DNA of 49,731 bases, taken from the NCBI GenBank assembly GCA_027483445.1, contig JAIXUS010000065.1, positions 1 through 49,731 of the forward strand. The letters are read 5' to 3'. The notes under the pieces are model-generated. The model saw nothing but the letters and a program-made list of their open reading frames with translations, was not told the DNA's origin and did no database searches. Made by a program: the position numbers and the translations under genes. Of this stretch, positions 1 to 8,506 are shown one piece after another. The DNA is from Bacteroidota bacterium. GTDB taxonomy: Bacteria; Bacteroidota; Bacteroidia; M30B66. Position 1 is the first letter of the stretch. Each line of letters starts with the position of its first letter.

Positions 1-762
1 GGCCACATCTTCTGCACCGAGGACCAGATCCTCGACGAGTGCGTGGCCTTCACCGCGCTGTTGCAGAAGGTGTATCGCGACTTCGGCTTCAGCGAGGTGA
101 TCTACAAGGTCGCCACCCGTCCCGAGAAGCGGGTCGGTTCGGACGACTTGTGGGACAAGGCCGAGAACGCGCTGATCGAGTCGCTCAAGCGTTCCGGCTG
201 CGAGTATGAGATCACGCCCGGCGAGGGCGCGTTCTATGGGCCGAAGATCGAGTACACGCTGAAAGATGCGATCGGCCGGCCCTGGCAGTGCGGCACGATA
301 CAGGTCGATTTTTCGATGCCGGTGCGGCTCGAGGCCGAATATGTGGCCGAGGACAACACGCGCAAGGTGCCGGTTATGCTGCACCGGGCGATCCTCGGTT
401 CGCTCGAGCGTTTTATCGGCATGCTGATCGAGAACCATGCCGGCGCGCTGCCGTTGTGGCTGGCGCCGGTGCAGGTATCGGTGCTGAACATCTCGGAAGG
501 GCAGGCGGCCTATGCACTGGAGGTCGAGCAAGCCCTGAAAAAACAAGGGCTTAGAGTGCAGGCCGATTTGCGGAACGAGAAAATAACCTATAAAATACGC
601 GAGCACTCGGTCCAGAAGCTGCCCTACATCGTGGTCATCGGCGACAAGGAGCGGGATGCGAAAACCGTGGCCGTGCGTGCGCGAGGCAATGTCGATCTGG
701 GCGTCATGTCCATCGACAGTCTGGTCGAGCGGCTCCGCGAGGAGCTCGCCGCCAAGGCCTGA
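1..762 (+). CDS. thrS: Threonyl-tRNA synthetase, C-terminal part (5' end outside window)
   Basis: The frame is open from base 1, so this is the last 253 residues of a longer protein. ThrRS charges tRNA-Thr in the cytoplasm. The fragment opens with the class II core ([10 protein letters not shown]), continues to class II motif 3 ([14 protein letters not shown], around residues 125-138), and ends with the anticodon-binding domain ([14 protein letters not shown] onward). It is first in the conserved order thrS-infC-rpmI-rplT-pheST-ihfA. The TGA stop lies inside a 9-bp inverted repeat. Identification is secure; the N-terminal editing domain cannot be seen here. Confidence 0.97.
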   Translation, partial: GHIFCTEDQILDECVAFTALLQKVYRDFGFSEVIYKVATRPEKRVGSDDLWDKAENALIESLKRSGCEYEITPGEGAFYGPKIEYTLKDAIGRPWQCGTIQVDFSMPVRLEAEYVAEDNTRKVPVMLHRAILGSLERFIGMLIENHAGALPLWLAPVQVSVLNISEGQAAYALEVEQALKKQGLRVQADLRNEKITYKIREHSVQKLPYIVVIGDKERDAKTVAVRARGNVDLGVMSIDSLVERLREELAAKA

Positions 763-779
763 CGGATCTGCCGTCAGGC
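757..779 (+). other. Hairpin overlapping the thrS stop codon
   Basis: GCCTGACGG (757-765) pairs with CCGTCAGGC (771-779) across a 5-nt loop, and the thrS TGA lies in the left arm. No T-tract follows, so it is not a classical terminator. It may be a partial attenuator or a 3'-end stabiliser between thrS and infC. Confidence 0.45.
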
Positions 780-831
780 TGGCTCGCTGCAAAAGCACGG
801 CATCTTTATTGGATTTTAGAAGGACACTGCA

Positions 832-1353
832 ATAGCTACTGACAAGTCGCACCGCATCAACGGTGAAATCACGGCGCCCCAGGTGCGCCTCTCCGGGGTT
901 GACAACGAGCCGCTCGGCATCGTCAGCCTGAACGAAGCCTTCCGTCTGGCCGAAGAAGCCGACGCCGATCTGGTCGAGATTGCGCCCACCGCGCAACCGC
1001 CGGTCTGCCGCCTGATGGACTACGGCAAGTTCAAGTATCAGGAGCAGAAGCGCCAGCACGAGGCCAAGCTGAAGCAGAAGGTGATCTCGGTCAAGGAGGT
1101 CAAGTTCCGCCCGGGCACCGACGATGGCGACTACAACATCAAGCTGCGCAATCTGGTCAAGTTCCTCGACGAGGGCGACAAGACCAAGATCACGCTGCGC
1201 TTCCGGGGTCGCGAAATGGCGCACCAGGAAATCGGCGTGCGCATGCTGGAGCGTCTGAAGGCCGATCTGGAGCCCTACGGCCAGGTCGAGCAGTTCCCGA
1301 AGATGGAAGGCCGGCAGATGGTGATGGTGCTGGCGCCGAAGAAGAAGAAGTGA
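832..1353 (+). CDS. infC: Translation initiation factor IF-3 (ATA start)
   Basis: IF-3 binds the 30S subunit and proofreads start-codon and initiator-tRNA selection. I place the start at ATA 832. SD AGAAGGA (818-824) lies 7 nt upstream, the family-typical N-terminus [12 protein letters not shown] follows, and an in-frame TAG at 817-819 excludes anything further upstream. The only conventional start (GTG 883) would delete this conserved N-terminus. Length is 173 aa. The N-domain includes [15 protein letters not shown] and the C-domain the [14 protein letters not shown] region. Non-AUG infC starts let IF-3 repress its own synthesis in E. coli; the same control is inferred here. Confidence 0.95.
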   Translation: MATDKSHRINGEITAPQVRLSGVDNEPLGIVSLNEAFRLAEEADADLVEIAPTAQPPVCRLMDYGKFKYQEQKRQHEAKLKQKVISVKEVKFRPGTDDGDYNIKLRNLVKFLDEGDKTKITLRFRGREMAHQEIGVRMLERLKADLEPYGQVEQFPKMEGRQMVMVLAPKKKK

Positions 1354-1363
1354 CCTGCGCGAT

Positions 1364-1393
1364 TTGCTAAGGTCCTGATTTCTTTGATAGAAT
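1364..1393 (+). promoter_or_regulatory. Possible sigma-70 promoter upstream of rpmI
   Basis: TTGCTA (1364-1369) and TAGAAT (1388-1393) are separated by 18 bp, in the 187-bp infC-rpmI gap. It could give extra transcription of the ribosomal-protein and pheST genes. The match is moderate. Confidence 0.4.
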
Positions 1394-1507
1394 CCGCGCT
1401 CCTGCTTTTTTGCGGGGCGCAAGGGTCGGCGGACTCGATTCCGCCGTCACGAGAAGCGAGAGCAGGCATCCAAGTGCAGCGGTTGCTGCCACCTGTCATC
1501 GTCAAAT

Positions 1508-1540
1508 AAAGGAGCTGCCCGATCGGGGGCAGATGTTGTC
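1508..1540 (+). promoter_or_regulatory. rpmI ribosome-binding site with intervening hairpin
   Basis: The only good SD before rpmI is AAAGGAG (1508-1514), 26 nt before the ATG. CTGCCC (1515-1520) can pair with GGGCAG (1527-1532) around GATCGG. Folding removes 18 nt and leaves the SD 8 nt from the ATG at 1541. This suggests structure-dependent translation. In E. coli L20 represses this operon at a folded operator; similar control here is inference. Confidence 0.5.
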
Positions 1541-1738
1541 ATGCCAAAAATGAAGACCAAGAGCAGCGCGAAGAAGCGTTTTCGCGTTCGCCCGGGCGGT
1601 ACCGTCAAGCGTGGCCAGGCTTTCAAGCGCCACATCCTGACCAAGAAAACCACCAAAAACAAGCGCCAGCTGCGTGGAGCGGTTGATGTTCATGAGACCA
1701 ACATGAACTCGATCCGCGCGATGATGCCTTTCGCCTAA
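1541..1738 (+). CDS. rpmI: 50S ribosomal protein L35 (bL35)
   Basis: A 65-residue, very basic protein with the family opening [17 protein letters not shown] and the motif [14 protein letters not shown]. It is a component of the large ribosomal subunit. It sits between infC and rplT as in most bacteria. The ATG start is fixed by the invariant N-terminus, and the SD is unusually placed (see the hairpin entry). Confidence 0.97.
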   Translation: MPKMKTKSSAKKRFRVRPGGTVKRGQAFKRHILTKKTTKNKRQLRGAVDVHETNMNSIRAMMPFA

Positions 1739-1765
1739 CCCTCACTCTGATAACAGGAGCACATA

Positions 1766-2125
1766 ATGCCAAGAGTCAAACGTGGGGTAACCGCGCGAGC
1801 CCGTCACAAGAAAGTCCTCGACGCAGCCAAAGGCTATCGCGGCCGTCGCAGCCGCGTCTATCGCGTCGCCAAGCAGGCCGTCATGCGTGCCGGCCAGTAC
1901 GCGTATCGCGATCGCCGCAACAAGAAGCGCGTCTTCCGCGCACTGTGGATCACCCGTATCAATGCGGCCACCCGCGAGCACGGCCTGACCTACAGCAAGT
2001 TCATCAATGGCCTGAAGCGGGCCGAGATCGGCCTTGACCGCAAGGTGCTGGCCGACATGGCCGTGATGGACAAGGCAGCGTTCGCCGCCATCGTCAATCA
2101 GGTGAAGGCCACCATCGCTGCTTGA
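1766..2125 (+). CDS. rplT: 50S ribosomal protein L20 (bL20)
   Basis: A 119-residue basic protein beginning [18 protein letters not shown] and continuing [24 protein letters not shown], as in the L20 family. L20 binds 23S rRNA early in 50S assembly and, in E. coli, also represses its own operon. SD AGGAG precedes the ATG. It lies 27 nt after rpmI and is clearly in the same operon. Confidence 0.97.
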   Translation: MPRVKRGVTARARHKKVLDAAKGYRGRRSRVYRVAKQAVMRAGQYAYRDRRNKKRVFRALWITRINAATREHGLTYSKFINGLKRAEIGLDRKVLADMAVMDKAAFAAIVNQVKATIAA

Positions 2126-2179
2126 GCGTCATCGAGCGCGCGCGACGGCCGGCGCAAGCCGGCCTGACAGCAGTCCTGG

Positions 2180-2219
2180 CGGGGCAGAGGTGATGAGCCT
2201 GTGCCCCGTTTTCATTTTT
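2180..2219 (+). terminator. Terminator/attenuator-like hairpin before pheS
   Basis: CGGGGCA (2180-2186) pairs with TGCCCCG (2202-2208), extended inward by AGG/CCT after one mismatch. It is followed directly by a T-rich run (2209-2219). It sits between rplT and pheS and overlaps a 13-codon ORF, so it may attenuate pheST transcription. Confidence 0.6.
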
Positions 2220-2234
2220 CAAGCATACGCATGA
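2193..2234 (+). CDS. Possible pheST leader peptide (13 aa)
   Basis: ATG 2193 to TGA 2232-2234 encodes [13 protein letters not shown]. Its stop overlaps the pheS start (ATGA). Two Phe codons (TTC 2211, TTT 2217) fall in the T-tract of the terminator-like hairpin. E. coli pheM is a Phe-rich leader that attenuates pheST. Here the hairpin overlaps the start of the ORF rather than following the Phe codons, so translational coupling is as likely as classical attenuation. pheS has no convincing SD of its own, which favours coupling. Expression is unproven. Confidence 0.4.
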   Translation: MSLCPVFIFQAYA

Positions 2235-3247
2235 GCTCACTGGAACAACTCGTCGTCGCCGCCGAGGCGGATTTCGCCGCCGCGCCGGACCCGGCCGCGC
2301 TGGAGAATGCAAAGGCCAAATACCTCGGCAAGACCGGCCAGATCACAGAGCAGATGAAGGGGCTGGGCAAGCTCGACCCCGACGCGCGCCGCGCGCAGGG
2401 CGCGGTGATCAACCAGGCGAAGGAAAAGATCGAGGCGCTGCTCAATGCGCGCCGTTCCGCGCTGTCCGACGCGCAGATGCTGGCGCGCCTGAACGCGGAG
2501 GCGATCGACGTCACGCTGCCCGGGCGCGGACGCGGCTTCGGCGGCATCCATCCGGTGATGCGCACGTGGGAGCGGATCGAAGCCATCTTCGGCTCCATCG
2601 GCTTCGACGTGGCCGACGGTCCCGAGATCGAGACCGACTGGACCAACTTCTCCGCACTGAACAGCCCGGAAAACCATCCGGCGCGTTCGATGCAGGACAC
2701 CTTCTACACCGACGGCAAGGACAGCACCGGCAAGCCGCTGCTGCTGCGCACGCATACCAGCCCGATGCAGGTGCGCTACGCGAAGATGCACGAGCCGCCG
2801 ATCCGCGTGATCGCTCCCGGCCGCACCTATCGCGTCGACAGCGATGCCACGCACTCGCCGATGTTCCATCAGGTCGAGGGCCTCTGGATCGACACCGACA
2901 TCAGCTTCGCCGACCTGAAGGGCGTGTACCTGAACTTCGTGAAGGCCTTCTTCGAGACCGACGACCTGCAGGTGCGTTTCCGCCCGTCGTATTTCCCGTT
3001 CACCGAGCCGTCGGCCGAGATCGATATCGCTTTCGGCACCGGTCCCCTGAAGGGCCGCTGGCTCGAGGTCTCGGGTGCCGGCCAGGTGCACCCGACCGTG
3101 CTGCGGAACATGGGGCTCGACCCCGAGCAGTTCATCGGTTTTGCGTTCGGCTCCGGCCTCGAGCGCCTGACGATGCTGCGCTACGGGATCAGCGACCTGC
3201 GCCTGTTCTATGAAGGCGACCTGCGGTTCCTGAAGCAATTCAACTGA
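2231..3247 (+). CDS. pheS: Phenylalanyl-tRNA synthetase alpha subunit
   Basis: Catalytic subunit (338 aa) of the alpha2beta2 enzyme that charges tRNA-Phe. An N-terminal coiled-coil tRNA-binding arm is followed by the class II core, with [11 protein letters not shown] (motif 2 region) and [18 protein letters not shown] (motif 3) near the C-terminus. I chose ATG 2231 because MSSLEQLV matches the family start. An in-frame GTG at 2201, with GAGG upstream, would add ten residues and cannot be excluded. pheT follows 19 nt later. Confidence 0.97.
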   Translation: MSSLEQLVVAAEADFAAAPDPAALENAKAKYLGKTGQITEQMKGLGKLDPDARRAQGAVINQAKEKIEALLNARRSALSDAQMLARLNAEAIDVTLPGRGRGFGGIHPVMRTWERIEAIFGSIGFDVADGPEIETDWTNFSALNSPENHPARSMQDTFYTDGKDSTGKPLLLRTHTSPMQVRYAKMHEPPIRVIAPGRTYRVDSDATHSPMFHQVEGLWIDTDISFADLKGVYLNFVKAFFETDDLQVRFRPSYFPFTEPSAEIDIAFGTGPLKGRWLEVSGAGQVHPTVLRNMGLDPEQFIGFAFGSGLERLTMLRYGISDLRLFYEGDLRFLKQFN

Positions 3248-3266
3248 TTTTCACGGGACGCAAGCG

Positions 3267-5693
3267 ATGCAATTCTCTGAAAACTGGCTGCGCACGATGG
3301 CCGATCCGAAGCTGACCTCGGACGAGCTGTCGCACCTGCTGACCATGGCCGGCCTCGAGGTCGAGGAAGTCGAGCCGGTCGCTCCGCCTTTCAACAACGT
3401 CGTCGTCGCGCAGGTGATGCAGGTCGACAAGCATCCGAATGCGGACCGCCTGAACGTGTGCCAGGTCGATGCCGGTACCGGCACGCTGCTCAACATCGTC
3501 TGCGGAGCACCGAACGTGCGCGCCGGCCTGAAGGTGGCGTGCGCCATGGCAGGGGCGAAGCTGCCGCCGGGCGACGACGGCAAGCCGTTCGAGATCAAGG
3601 TCGGCAAGCTGCGCGGCGTGGAGTCGCAGGGCATGCTGTGCTCGGCGCGCGAACTGAAGCTGTCGGAGGAGAATGCGGGCCTGCTCGAGCTGCCGGAGGA
3701 CGCGCCGGTCGGACGCAATTTCCGCGACTACTATCAGCTCAACGACCTGAAGTTCACGATCAAGCTGACGCCCAACCGCGCCGACTGCCTGTCGGTGCTG
3801 GGCGTGGCGCGCGAGGTCGCCGCGCTGGCCGGCGTGCCGCTGGCCGCGCCGGCCTTCAAGCCGGTCGCAGTGAATCATGACGAGACGCTGCCGGTGAAGA
3901 TCAGCGCGCCCGACCTGTGCGGACGCTTCTCCGGCCGCGTGATCCGCGGCCTGAACGCCCGGGCCGAGACCCCGCAGTGGATGAAGCAGCGCCTCGAGCG
4001 CAGCGGCCAGCGACCGATTTCGGCGCTGGTCGACATCTCGAACTACGTGATGCTCGAGCTCGGCCGTCCGACCCATGTGTTCGACCTCGACAAGATCCAC
4101 GGCGGCCTCGACGTGCGCTGGGCGAAGCAGGGCGAAACCCTGAAGCTACTCAATGGCAACACCGTCGAGCTCGACGGCTGGGTCGGCGTGATCGCCGACG
4201 GCAAAGAGGCCGAGGCCATGGCCGGCATCATGGGCGGCGATGCGACCGCCGTATCGCTGGAGACGACGAACATCTATCTGGAAGCCGCGTTCTGGTGGCC
4301 GAATGCGATCCAGGGCAGGGCACGCCGCTACAACTTCTCGACCGATGCCGCGCATCGCTTCGAGCGCGGCGTCGATTTCGCGACCACCGTCGATCACATC
4401 GAGCGCATTACCGCGCTGATCGTCGAGATCTGCGGTGTACCGGGTCAGACCCGGGTCGGCCCCGTCGATGACCAGGTCACGTCGCTGCCGCAACGCGAGC
4501 CGGTCAGGCTGCGCGTATCGCGCGCGGCCAAGATCATCGGCATTCCGGTCACGGCCGAGCAGGTGGCCGACATCTTCACGCGCCTCGGCCTGCCGTTCGT
4601 GCAGGACGGCGAGCAGTTCTCGGTGACCGCGCCCAGCTACCGCTTCGACATCGAGATCGAGGAAGACCTGATCGAGGAAATCGCGCGCGTGCACGGTTTC
4701 GACAATATTCCGGCGCTGCCGCCGGTGGCTGCCAACCAGATCCGCATCGCGCCGGAGAACCAGCGCTCGCTGTTCACCGTGCGCCGCCAACTGGCCGATC
4801 TCGACTATCAGGAAGTCGTGAACTACAGCTTCATCGACGAGGCTTCCGAGAGCGACTTCGGCGGCAAGGATCCGATCCGCCTGCTGAACCCGATCGCGAG
4901 CCAGATGAGCGTCATGCGCTCGCAACTGTTGTCCGGCCTGATCGCCAACGTGCGCTACAACCTGAACCGCAAGGCCACCCGCGTGCGCGTGTTCGAGGTC
5001 GGCGCGGTGTTCCGCAAGGACGGACAGGTCGGCGACGGCCCGCTGTCGGTGGCCGGCGTGGCCCAGCCCAAGCGGGTGGCGGCACTGGCCTACGGGCCGG
5101 TCGCCGGCGAGCAGTGGGGCCTGACGACGCGGCCGGTGGATTTCTTCGACCTGAAAGCCGATCTCGAGGCGCTGCTGGCGCCGGCCGGATTGCGTTTCGA
5201 GGCCGCCGCGCATCCGGCGCTGCACCCGGGACGTTCGGCGAAGGTGCTGCTCGACGGCCGCGACATCGGCGTCATCGGCGAGCTGCATCCGCGGCTGCAG
5301 CAGCAGCTCGACCTGCCGCTGGCACCCGTGATGTTCGAGGTGGATGCCCAGGCGCTGCAGCAGCGCGCGGTGCCGGTCTTTCGCGACATCGCGAAGTTTC
5401 CGGCCGTCGTGCGCGACCTCGCCTTGCTCGTCGATCAATCCGTCAGCGTGCAATCGCTGATCGATACGCTGCAGTCCGAAGCGCAGGCCAACGCCGCATG
5501 TCGATTCATGCAACATATTGTTTTATTTGATGAATATCGCGGCAAAGGCTTGGCGGAAGACCAAAAAAGCCTTGCTTTCCGCATTACCATGCAAGATACT
5601 CAAGCGACCCTGCAGGACGACGCGGTAGAGGCGGCGATTGCAGCGCTGGTCGAGGCTGTTCAAAAGAATCATGGCGCGACGTTGAGACATTAA
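3267..5693 (+). CDS. pheT: Phenylalanyl-tRNA synthetase beta subunit
   Basis: Full-length beta subunit (808 aa). In order: an N-terminal tRNA-binding (OB-fold) domain with [21 protein letters not shown]; a B3/B4 editing region; a B5 domain around [32 protein letters not shown]; the inactive class II-like core; and a C-terminal FDX-ACB domain ([19 protein letters not shown]). It edits mis-charged tyrosine and binds the tRNA anticodon. The start MQFSENWLR is family-typical. It is in one operon with pheS. Confidence 0.97.
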   Translation: MQFSENWLRTMADPKLTSDELSHLLTMAGLEVEEVEPVAPPFNNVVVAQVMQVDKHPNADRLNVCQVDAGTGTLLNIVCGAPNVRAGLKVACAMAGAKLPPGDDGKPFEIKVGKLRGVESQGMLCSARELKLSEENAGLLELPEDAPVGRNFRDYYQLNDLKFTIKLTPNRADCLSVLGVAREVAALAGVPLAAPAFKPVAVNHDETLPVKISAPDLCGRFSGRVIRGLNARAETPQWMKQRLERSGQRPISALVDISNYVMLELGRPTHVFDLDKIHGGLDVRWAKQGETLKLLNGNTVELDGWVGVIADGKEAEAMAGIMGGDATAVSLETTNIYLEAAFWWPNAIQGRARRYNFSTDAAHRFERGVDFATTVDHIERITALIVEICGVPGQTRVGPVDDQVTSLPQREPVRLRVSRAAKIIGIPVTAEQVADIFTRLGLPFVQDGEQFSVTAPSYRFDIEIEEDLIEEIARVHGFDNIPALPPVAANQIRIAPENQRSLFTVRRQLADLDYQEVVNYSFIDEASESDFGGKDPIRLLNPIASQMSVMRSQLLSGLIANVRYNLNRKATRVRVFEVGAVFRKDGQVGDGPLSVAGVAQPKRVAALAYGPVAGEQWGLTTRPVDFFDLKADLEALLAPAGLRFEAAAHPALHPGRSAKVLLDGRDIGVIGELHPRLQQQLDLPLAPVMFEVDAQALQQRAVPVFRDIAKFPAVVRDLALLVDQSVSVQSLIDTLQSEAQANAACRFMQHIVLFDEYRGKGLAEDQKSLAFRITMQDTQATLQDDAVEAAIAALVEAVQKNHGATLRH

Positions 5694-5722
5694 GCCTGCC
5701 AGTTCAGTCATCCACAGACATC

Positions 5723-6136
5723 ATGAATCACAGCAACCCTGCCGAAATGGAATCCGTCCTGGCAGCCGATCTCGGACGTGCGGTGCTGGCCTCGCAGACC
5801 CGCGCGCGCACCGAGAAGGAATTGCCGACCCTGACCAAGGCCGAACTGGCCGAACTGCTTTTCGAGCAGGTGGGCCTGAACAAGCGCGAAGCCAAGGACA
5901 TGGTCGAGACCTTCTTCGGCGAGATCCGCGATGCGTTAGAGCGCGGCGAGTCGGTCAAGCTGTCGGGTTTCGGCAATTTCCAATTGCGCGACAAGCCGCA
6001 GCGTCCGGGGCGCAATCCGAAGACCGGCGAAGAGATCCCGATCAGCGCGCGTCGCGTCGTGACCTTCCATGCCAGCCAGAAGCTGAAAGCCATGGTCGAT
6101 GGTGCGACATCGAGCGCGGCGGCCAACCCGACCTGA
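5723..6136 (+). CDS. ihfA: Integration host factor alpha subunit
   Basis: DNA-bending nucleoid protein, expected to pair with IhfB. The IHF/HU fold runs from about residue 36 ([29 protein letters not shown]). The beta-arm has [13 protein letters not shown] and the C-terminus [13 protein letters not shown]. The protein (137 aa) has about 35 extra N-terminal residues compared with E. coli IhfA, which is known in beta-proteobacteria. It follows pheT by 29 nt, the classic location. Phage integrases often need IHF, relevant to the adjacent prophage. Confidence 0.96.
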   Translation: MNHSNPAEMESVLAADLGRAVLASQTRARTEKELPTLTKAELAELLFEQVGLNKREAKDMVETFFGEIRDALERGESVKLSGFGNFQLRDKPQRPGRNPKTGEEIPISARRVVTFHASQKLKAMVDGATSSAAANPT

Positions 6137-6147
6137 GCCGGCGCTGA

Positions 6148-6522
6148 ATGAACGATCGCGCTGCCAAGCCGGTGCTGGCATCCTTGCCGCCGATTCCCGC
6201 CAAGCGCTACTTCACGATCGGTGAGGTCAGCGAGCTGTGCGGCGTGAAGCCGCATGTGCTGCGCTACTGGGAGCAGGAATTCGCCCAGCTCAAGCCGGTC
6301 AAGCGTCGCGGCAATCGCCGTTATTACCAGCATCACGAAGTCCTGCTGATCCGCCGCATCCGCGAATTGCTGTACGAGCAGGGCTTCACGATCAGTGGTG
6401 CCCGCAACAAGCTCGACAACCAGCCCGTGACCGACATCGACCCCGATGCAACCGATCCGGCGCTGGACCCGGTCGCCATTCGCGACGAACTGCATGCGAT
6501 CCTCGGCCTGCTGAAGGCCTGA
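6148..6522 (+). CDS. MerR-family transcriptional regulator
   Basis: A 124-residue protein with an N-terminal MerR helix-turn-helix: FTIGEVSELCGVKPHVLRYWEQEF (about residues 22-45), then the wing NRRYYQHHEVLLIRRIRELL. It lacks a metal-binding C-terminal domain. It begins 11 nt after ihfA, a conserved pairing in proteobacteria. The regulated genes are not known from sequence. Confidence 0.93.
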   Translation: MNDRAAKPVLASLPPIPAKRYFTIGEVSELCGVKPHVLRYWEQEFAQLKPVKRRGNRRYYQHHEVLLIRRIRELLYEQGFTISGARNKLDNQPVTDIDPDATDPALDPVAIRDELHAILGLLKA

Positions 6523-6566
6523 ACCTCCTCGCACGGCCCGCAGCCTCGCGCGCCATCCTCAGCAAG

Positions 6567-6596
6567 CAAAAAAAAGCCCGCTCCGGGGAGCGGGCT
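6567..6596. terminator. GC-rich terminator hairpin after the ihfA operon
   Basis: AGCCCGCTCC (6575-6584) is the inverted complement of GGAGCGGGCT (6587-6596), with a run of A before it. On the minus strand this is a hairpin followed by a T-run. On the plus strand there is no T-tract, so plus-strand termination would be weak. It closes the operon at 6522. Confidence 0.6.
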
Positions 6597-6945
6597 GAAT
6601 CTATATCCGAAGAGAAGACATAGAGGAGACAGGGCGAAGTATGCTGCTATGCAGTATATAAGGCAAATTTTAAATTCCTATGGTAGCCATAATCAAAGGC
6701 TATACCTTGGTCGCTGGCGATCCCATGCGAGATAGAAGGGGATCGCTGCCTGAATGGCAATTCATTCGATTTGCAACGTCATTCTTTGTGTCGCGGCAAT
6801 ATTGATTGACGAAAATCGAACGATTAGCCGTATAATTTCTTTAAGGAATCAAACCGGTTTTCCAGCGGCTTCCATCCCTACGGATGGGTTGATGGCAAGC
6901 CTCAAGCGTTTGATACATTTCATGTGACCTGGAACGTGGGAGGCA
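6597..6945 (+). promoter_or_regulatory. AT-rich bactofilin leader with sigma-70 promoter
   Basis: No gene is seen in this gap. TTGACG (6806-6811) and a perfect TATAAT (6831-6836) are 19 bp apart, followed by a leader of about 100 nt with a small hairpin CCATCC-CTAC-GGATGG (6872-6887). An 8-bp inverted repeat GCGATCCC/GGGATCGC (6717-6724, 6739-6746) lies upstream and is unexplained. Confidence 0.5.
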
Positions 6946-7305
6946 GTGTTGGCGGATTCAAATCAAAGCGGATGTCTGACGGTCGGCGAGGGCGTCGTAC
7001 TGAACGGTACGTTTGTGGTGCCGGATATTGCCTCGGTATCGGGCAGCATCGAGGGCGAGATCACCGCGCGCGAACTGATCGTTGCCAGCTCGGGCGTCAT
7101 CAAGGGCAAGGTCACGGCCGACATCATCGACCTGCGTGGCGAGATTCATGACACGTTGACGGCGAAGAAGTCCCTCTTCATCCGCTCGACCGGCAAGGCG
7201 CTGGGGTCGGTGCAGTATGCGGAAATCGAGATCGAGAAAGGCGGCGACCTGCAAGGCGCGCTGCAGAAGATCGAGGGTGACGGCCCCGCATCGGGCTCCT
7301 ATTGA
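6946..7305 (+). CDS. Bactofilin (first of three)
   Basis: A 119-residue bactofilin/DUF583 protein: central right-handed beta-helix repeats (FVVPDIASVSGSIEGEITARELIVASSGVIKGKVTADIIDLRGEI, written here as repeats of about 18-20 residues with a G at each turn). These form membrane-associated cytoskeletal filaments used in cell shape, motility or stalks. Start is GTG 6946 or TTG 6949; SD GGGAGG (6938-6943) spaces better with the TTG. A second bactofilin follows 17 nt downstream. Confidence 0.9.
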   Translation: MLADSNQSGCLTVGEGVVLNGTFVVPDIASVSGSIEGEITARELIVASSGVIKGKVTADIIDLRGEIHDTLTAKKSLFIRSTGKALGSVQYAEIEIEKGGDLQGALQKIEGDGPASGSY

Positions 7306-7322
7306 TTTCAGGGCGTTGACAA

Positions 7323-7802
7323 GTGTTCATCAACAAGCGCAAGAACGACGAACGGGAAAAGATGGCCTCTCCCAATGACACCAGCCAGGCGGTCAGCCAG
7401 CCTGAACCGGTCGTTCCGGAACCTGTGATTCCGGAACCCGAAGCGGCCTTTGCCGCCAACGGCAACGGCGCGGCCAAGCCCGCAGCGAACAACCTCAAGC
7501 CCTCGATCATCAGCGAAGGGTTCGAGTTCATCGGCGAGATCCGCTCCAACGGCTACCTGACGGTTGACGGTACCGTGCGCGGCACGCTGTCGCTGCATTC
7601 GATACAGATCGGCGTGACCGGCGTTCTCGACGGTAACGTCACCTGCGACACCATGAACGTCAAGGGCAACTTCTCCGGCTCGCTGGATTGTCGCGACCTC
7701 ACCATCGGCAGCCGTGCGGTCGTCGATGGCAAGGTGAGCTTCAAGAGCATCACGATCCAGCGTGGCGGTATCGTCAAGGGCGAGCTGAAGAAAAAGGCCT
7801 GA
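7323..7802 (+). CDS. Bactofilin (second of three)
   Basis: 159 residues. A disordered Pro/Ala-rich N-terminal segment (about residues 15-55) precedes the beta-helix core (FIGEIRSNGYLTVDGTVRG ... IQIGVTGVLDGNVTCDTMNVKGNFSG ... GSRAVVDGKVSFKSITI). GTG 7323 opens the frame; the ATG at 7362 (MASPNDTS) is an alternative start. It is co-transcribed with the first bactofilin and ends at a strong bidirectional terminator shared with the convergent third bactofilin. Confidence 0.9.
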   Translation: MFINKRKNDEREKMASPNDTSQAVSQPEPVVPEPVIPEPEAAFAANGNGAAKPAANNLKPSIISEGFEFIGEIRSNGYLTVDGTVRGTLSLHSIQIGVTGVLDGNVTCDTMNVKGNFSGSLDCRDLTIGSRAVVDGKVSFKSITIQRGGIVKGELKKKA

Positions 7803-7821
7803 CGCCTGCGGTACGCATAAT

Positions 7822-7854
7822 AAAAAGCCTGATCGATCATCGATCAGGCTTTTT
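7822..7854. terminator. Bidirectional intrinsic terminator between bactofilin genes
   Basis: A perfect 10-bp stem AGCCTGATCG (7826-7835) / CGATCAGGCT (7841-7850), 5-nt loop, flanked by A-run on the left and T-run on the right. It can terminate both converging transcripts. Confidence 0.92.
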
Positions 7855-7876
7855 TTATTCTTCGGCCGCGACCGGC

Positions 7877-8320
7877 TTACTTCTTTTCCTGCGCCATCTT
7901 GATCACTGCCTGCGCATCGCTGCCGCTGGTGACGTTGTTCTGCGCCTGGATGACGAGGCCGAGCAGCTTGGCGCCATGTTCGACGCCGATCGTGCCGTAG
8001 GTGATGTCGCCACGCACTTCCGAGTCCTTGTGGAATTCCGCGCGCTCGGCGGCGTAGATGTTGCCCTCGATTTTTCCGGCCACCATCACGCGGTGCGCCG
8101 TGATGTCGCCCGACACCTCGCCCGAGCGGCCGATGGCGACGGTGACTTTCTTGTCCTTGGCGGTTTCGATGTTGCCGACGACCTTGCCGTCAATCCTGAC
8201 GCTGTCGAGCAGGACGAGGCGGCCATAGATTTCGGTCGTCGCGCCGATCAGCGTGTCGAATTTTTCCTGGGTCGGCAGAAGCTTGTTCTGTTTCATCTTG
8301 CGGAACATCGAATTCTCCAT
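7877..8320 (-). CDS. Bactofilin (third, convergent)
   Basis: 147 residues with the bactofilin core from about residue 24 to 125 (FDTLIGATTEIYGRLVLLDS ... IDGKVVGNIETAKD ... GRSGEVSGDITAHRVMVAGKIEGNIYA). It is divergent in sequence from the two plus-strand copies, so it is probably not a recent duplicate. It lies in the same direction as the M23 peptidase. Bactofilin-M23 pairs act together in cell-shape control in other bacteria (for example Helicobacter CcmA with Csd proteins). Confidence 0.9.
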   Translation of the reverse strand: MENSMFRKMKQNKLLPTQEKFDTLIGATTEIYGRLVLLDSVRIDGKVVGNIETAKDKKVTVAIGRSGEVSGDITAHRVMVAGKIEGNIYAAERAEFHKDSEVRGDITYGTIGVEHGAKLLGLVIQAQNNVTSGSDAQAVIKMAQEKK

Positions 8321-8506
8321 TCCTCGGCTTGCTTGACCACAATATAACGGACACCGGGGCGGCTTGGGATTGATTTTTGACGAACGCCGTCCGCTTCACC
8401 CGGGCTTTTGCCTAACCCGTGGTCGAGCCGTTTGTACGCATTCCGAGAAATCAATGACTTGCCGGAAGCTTCGAGAATTTGCCTGAGATGTCTGTGGACG
8501 GCGGCG

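Noticed and set aside
2237-3238. Long minus-strand ORF opposite pheS (and similar ones opposite pheT and 40651-42204)
   Set aside because: Long antisense frames are common in high-GC genes. Their His/Arg/Leu-rich products have no family features.
6839-6945. Cyclic-di-GMP or other known riboswitch in the bactofilin leader
   Set aside because: Only a 6-bp hairpin is visible; conserved riboswitch core sequences are missing.
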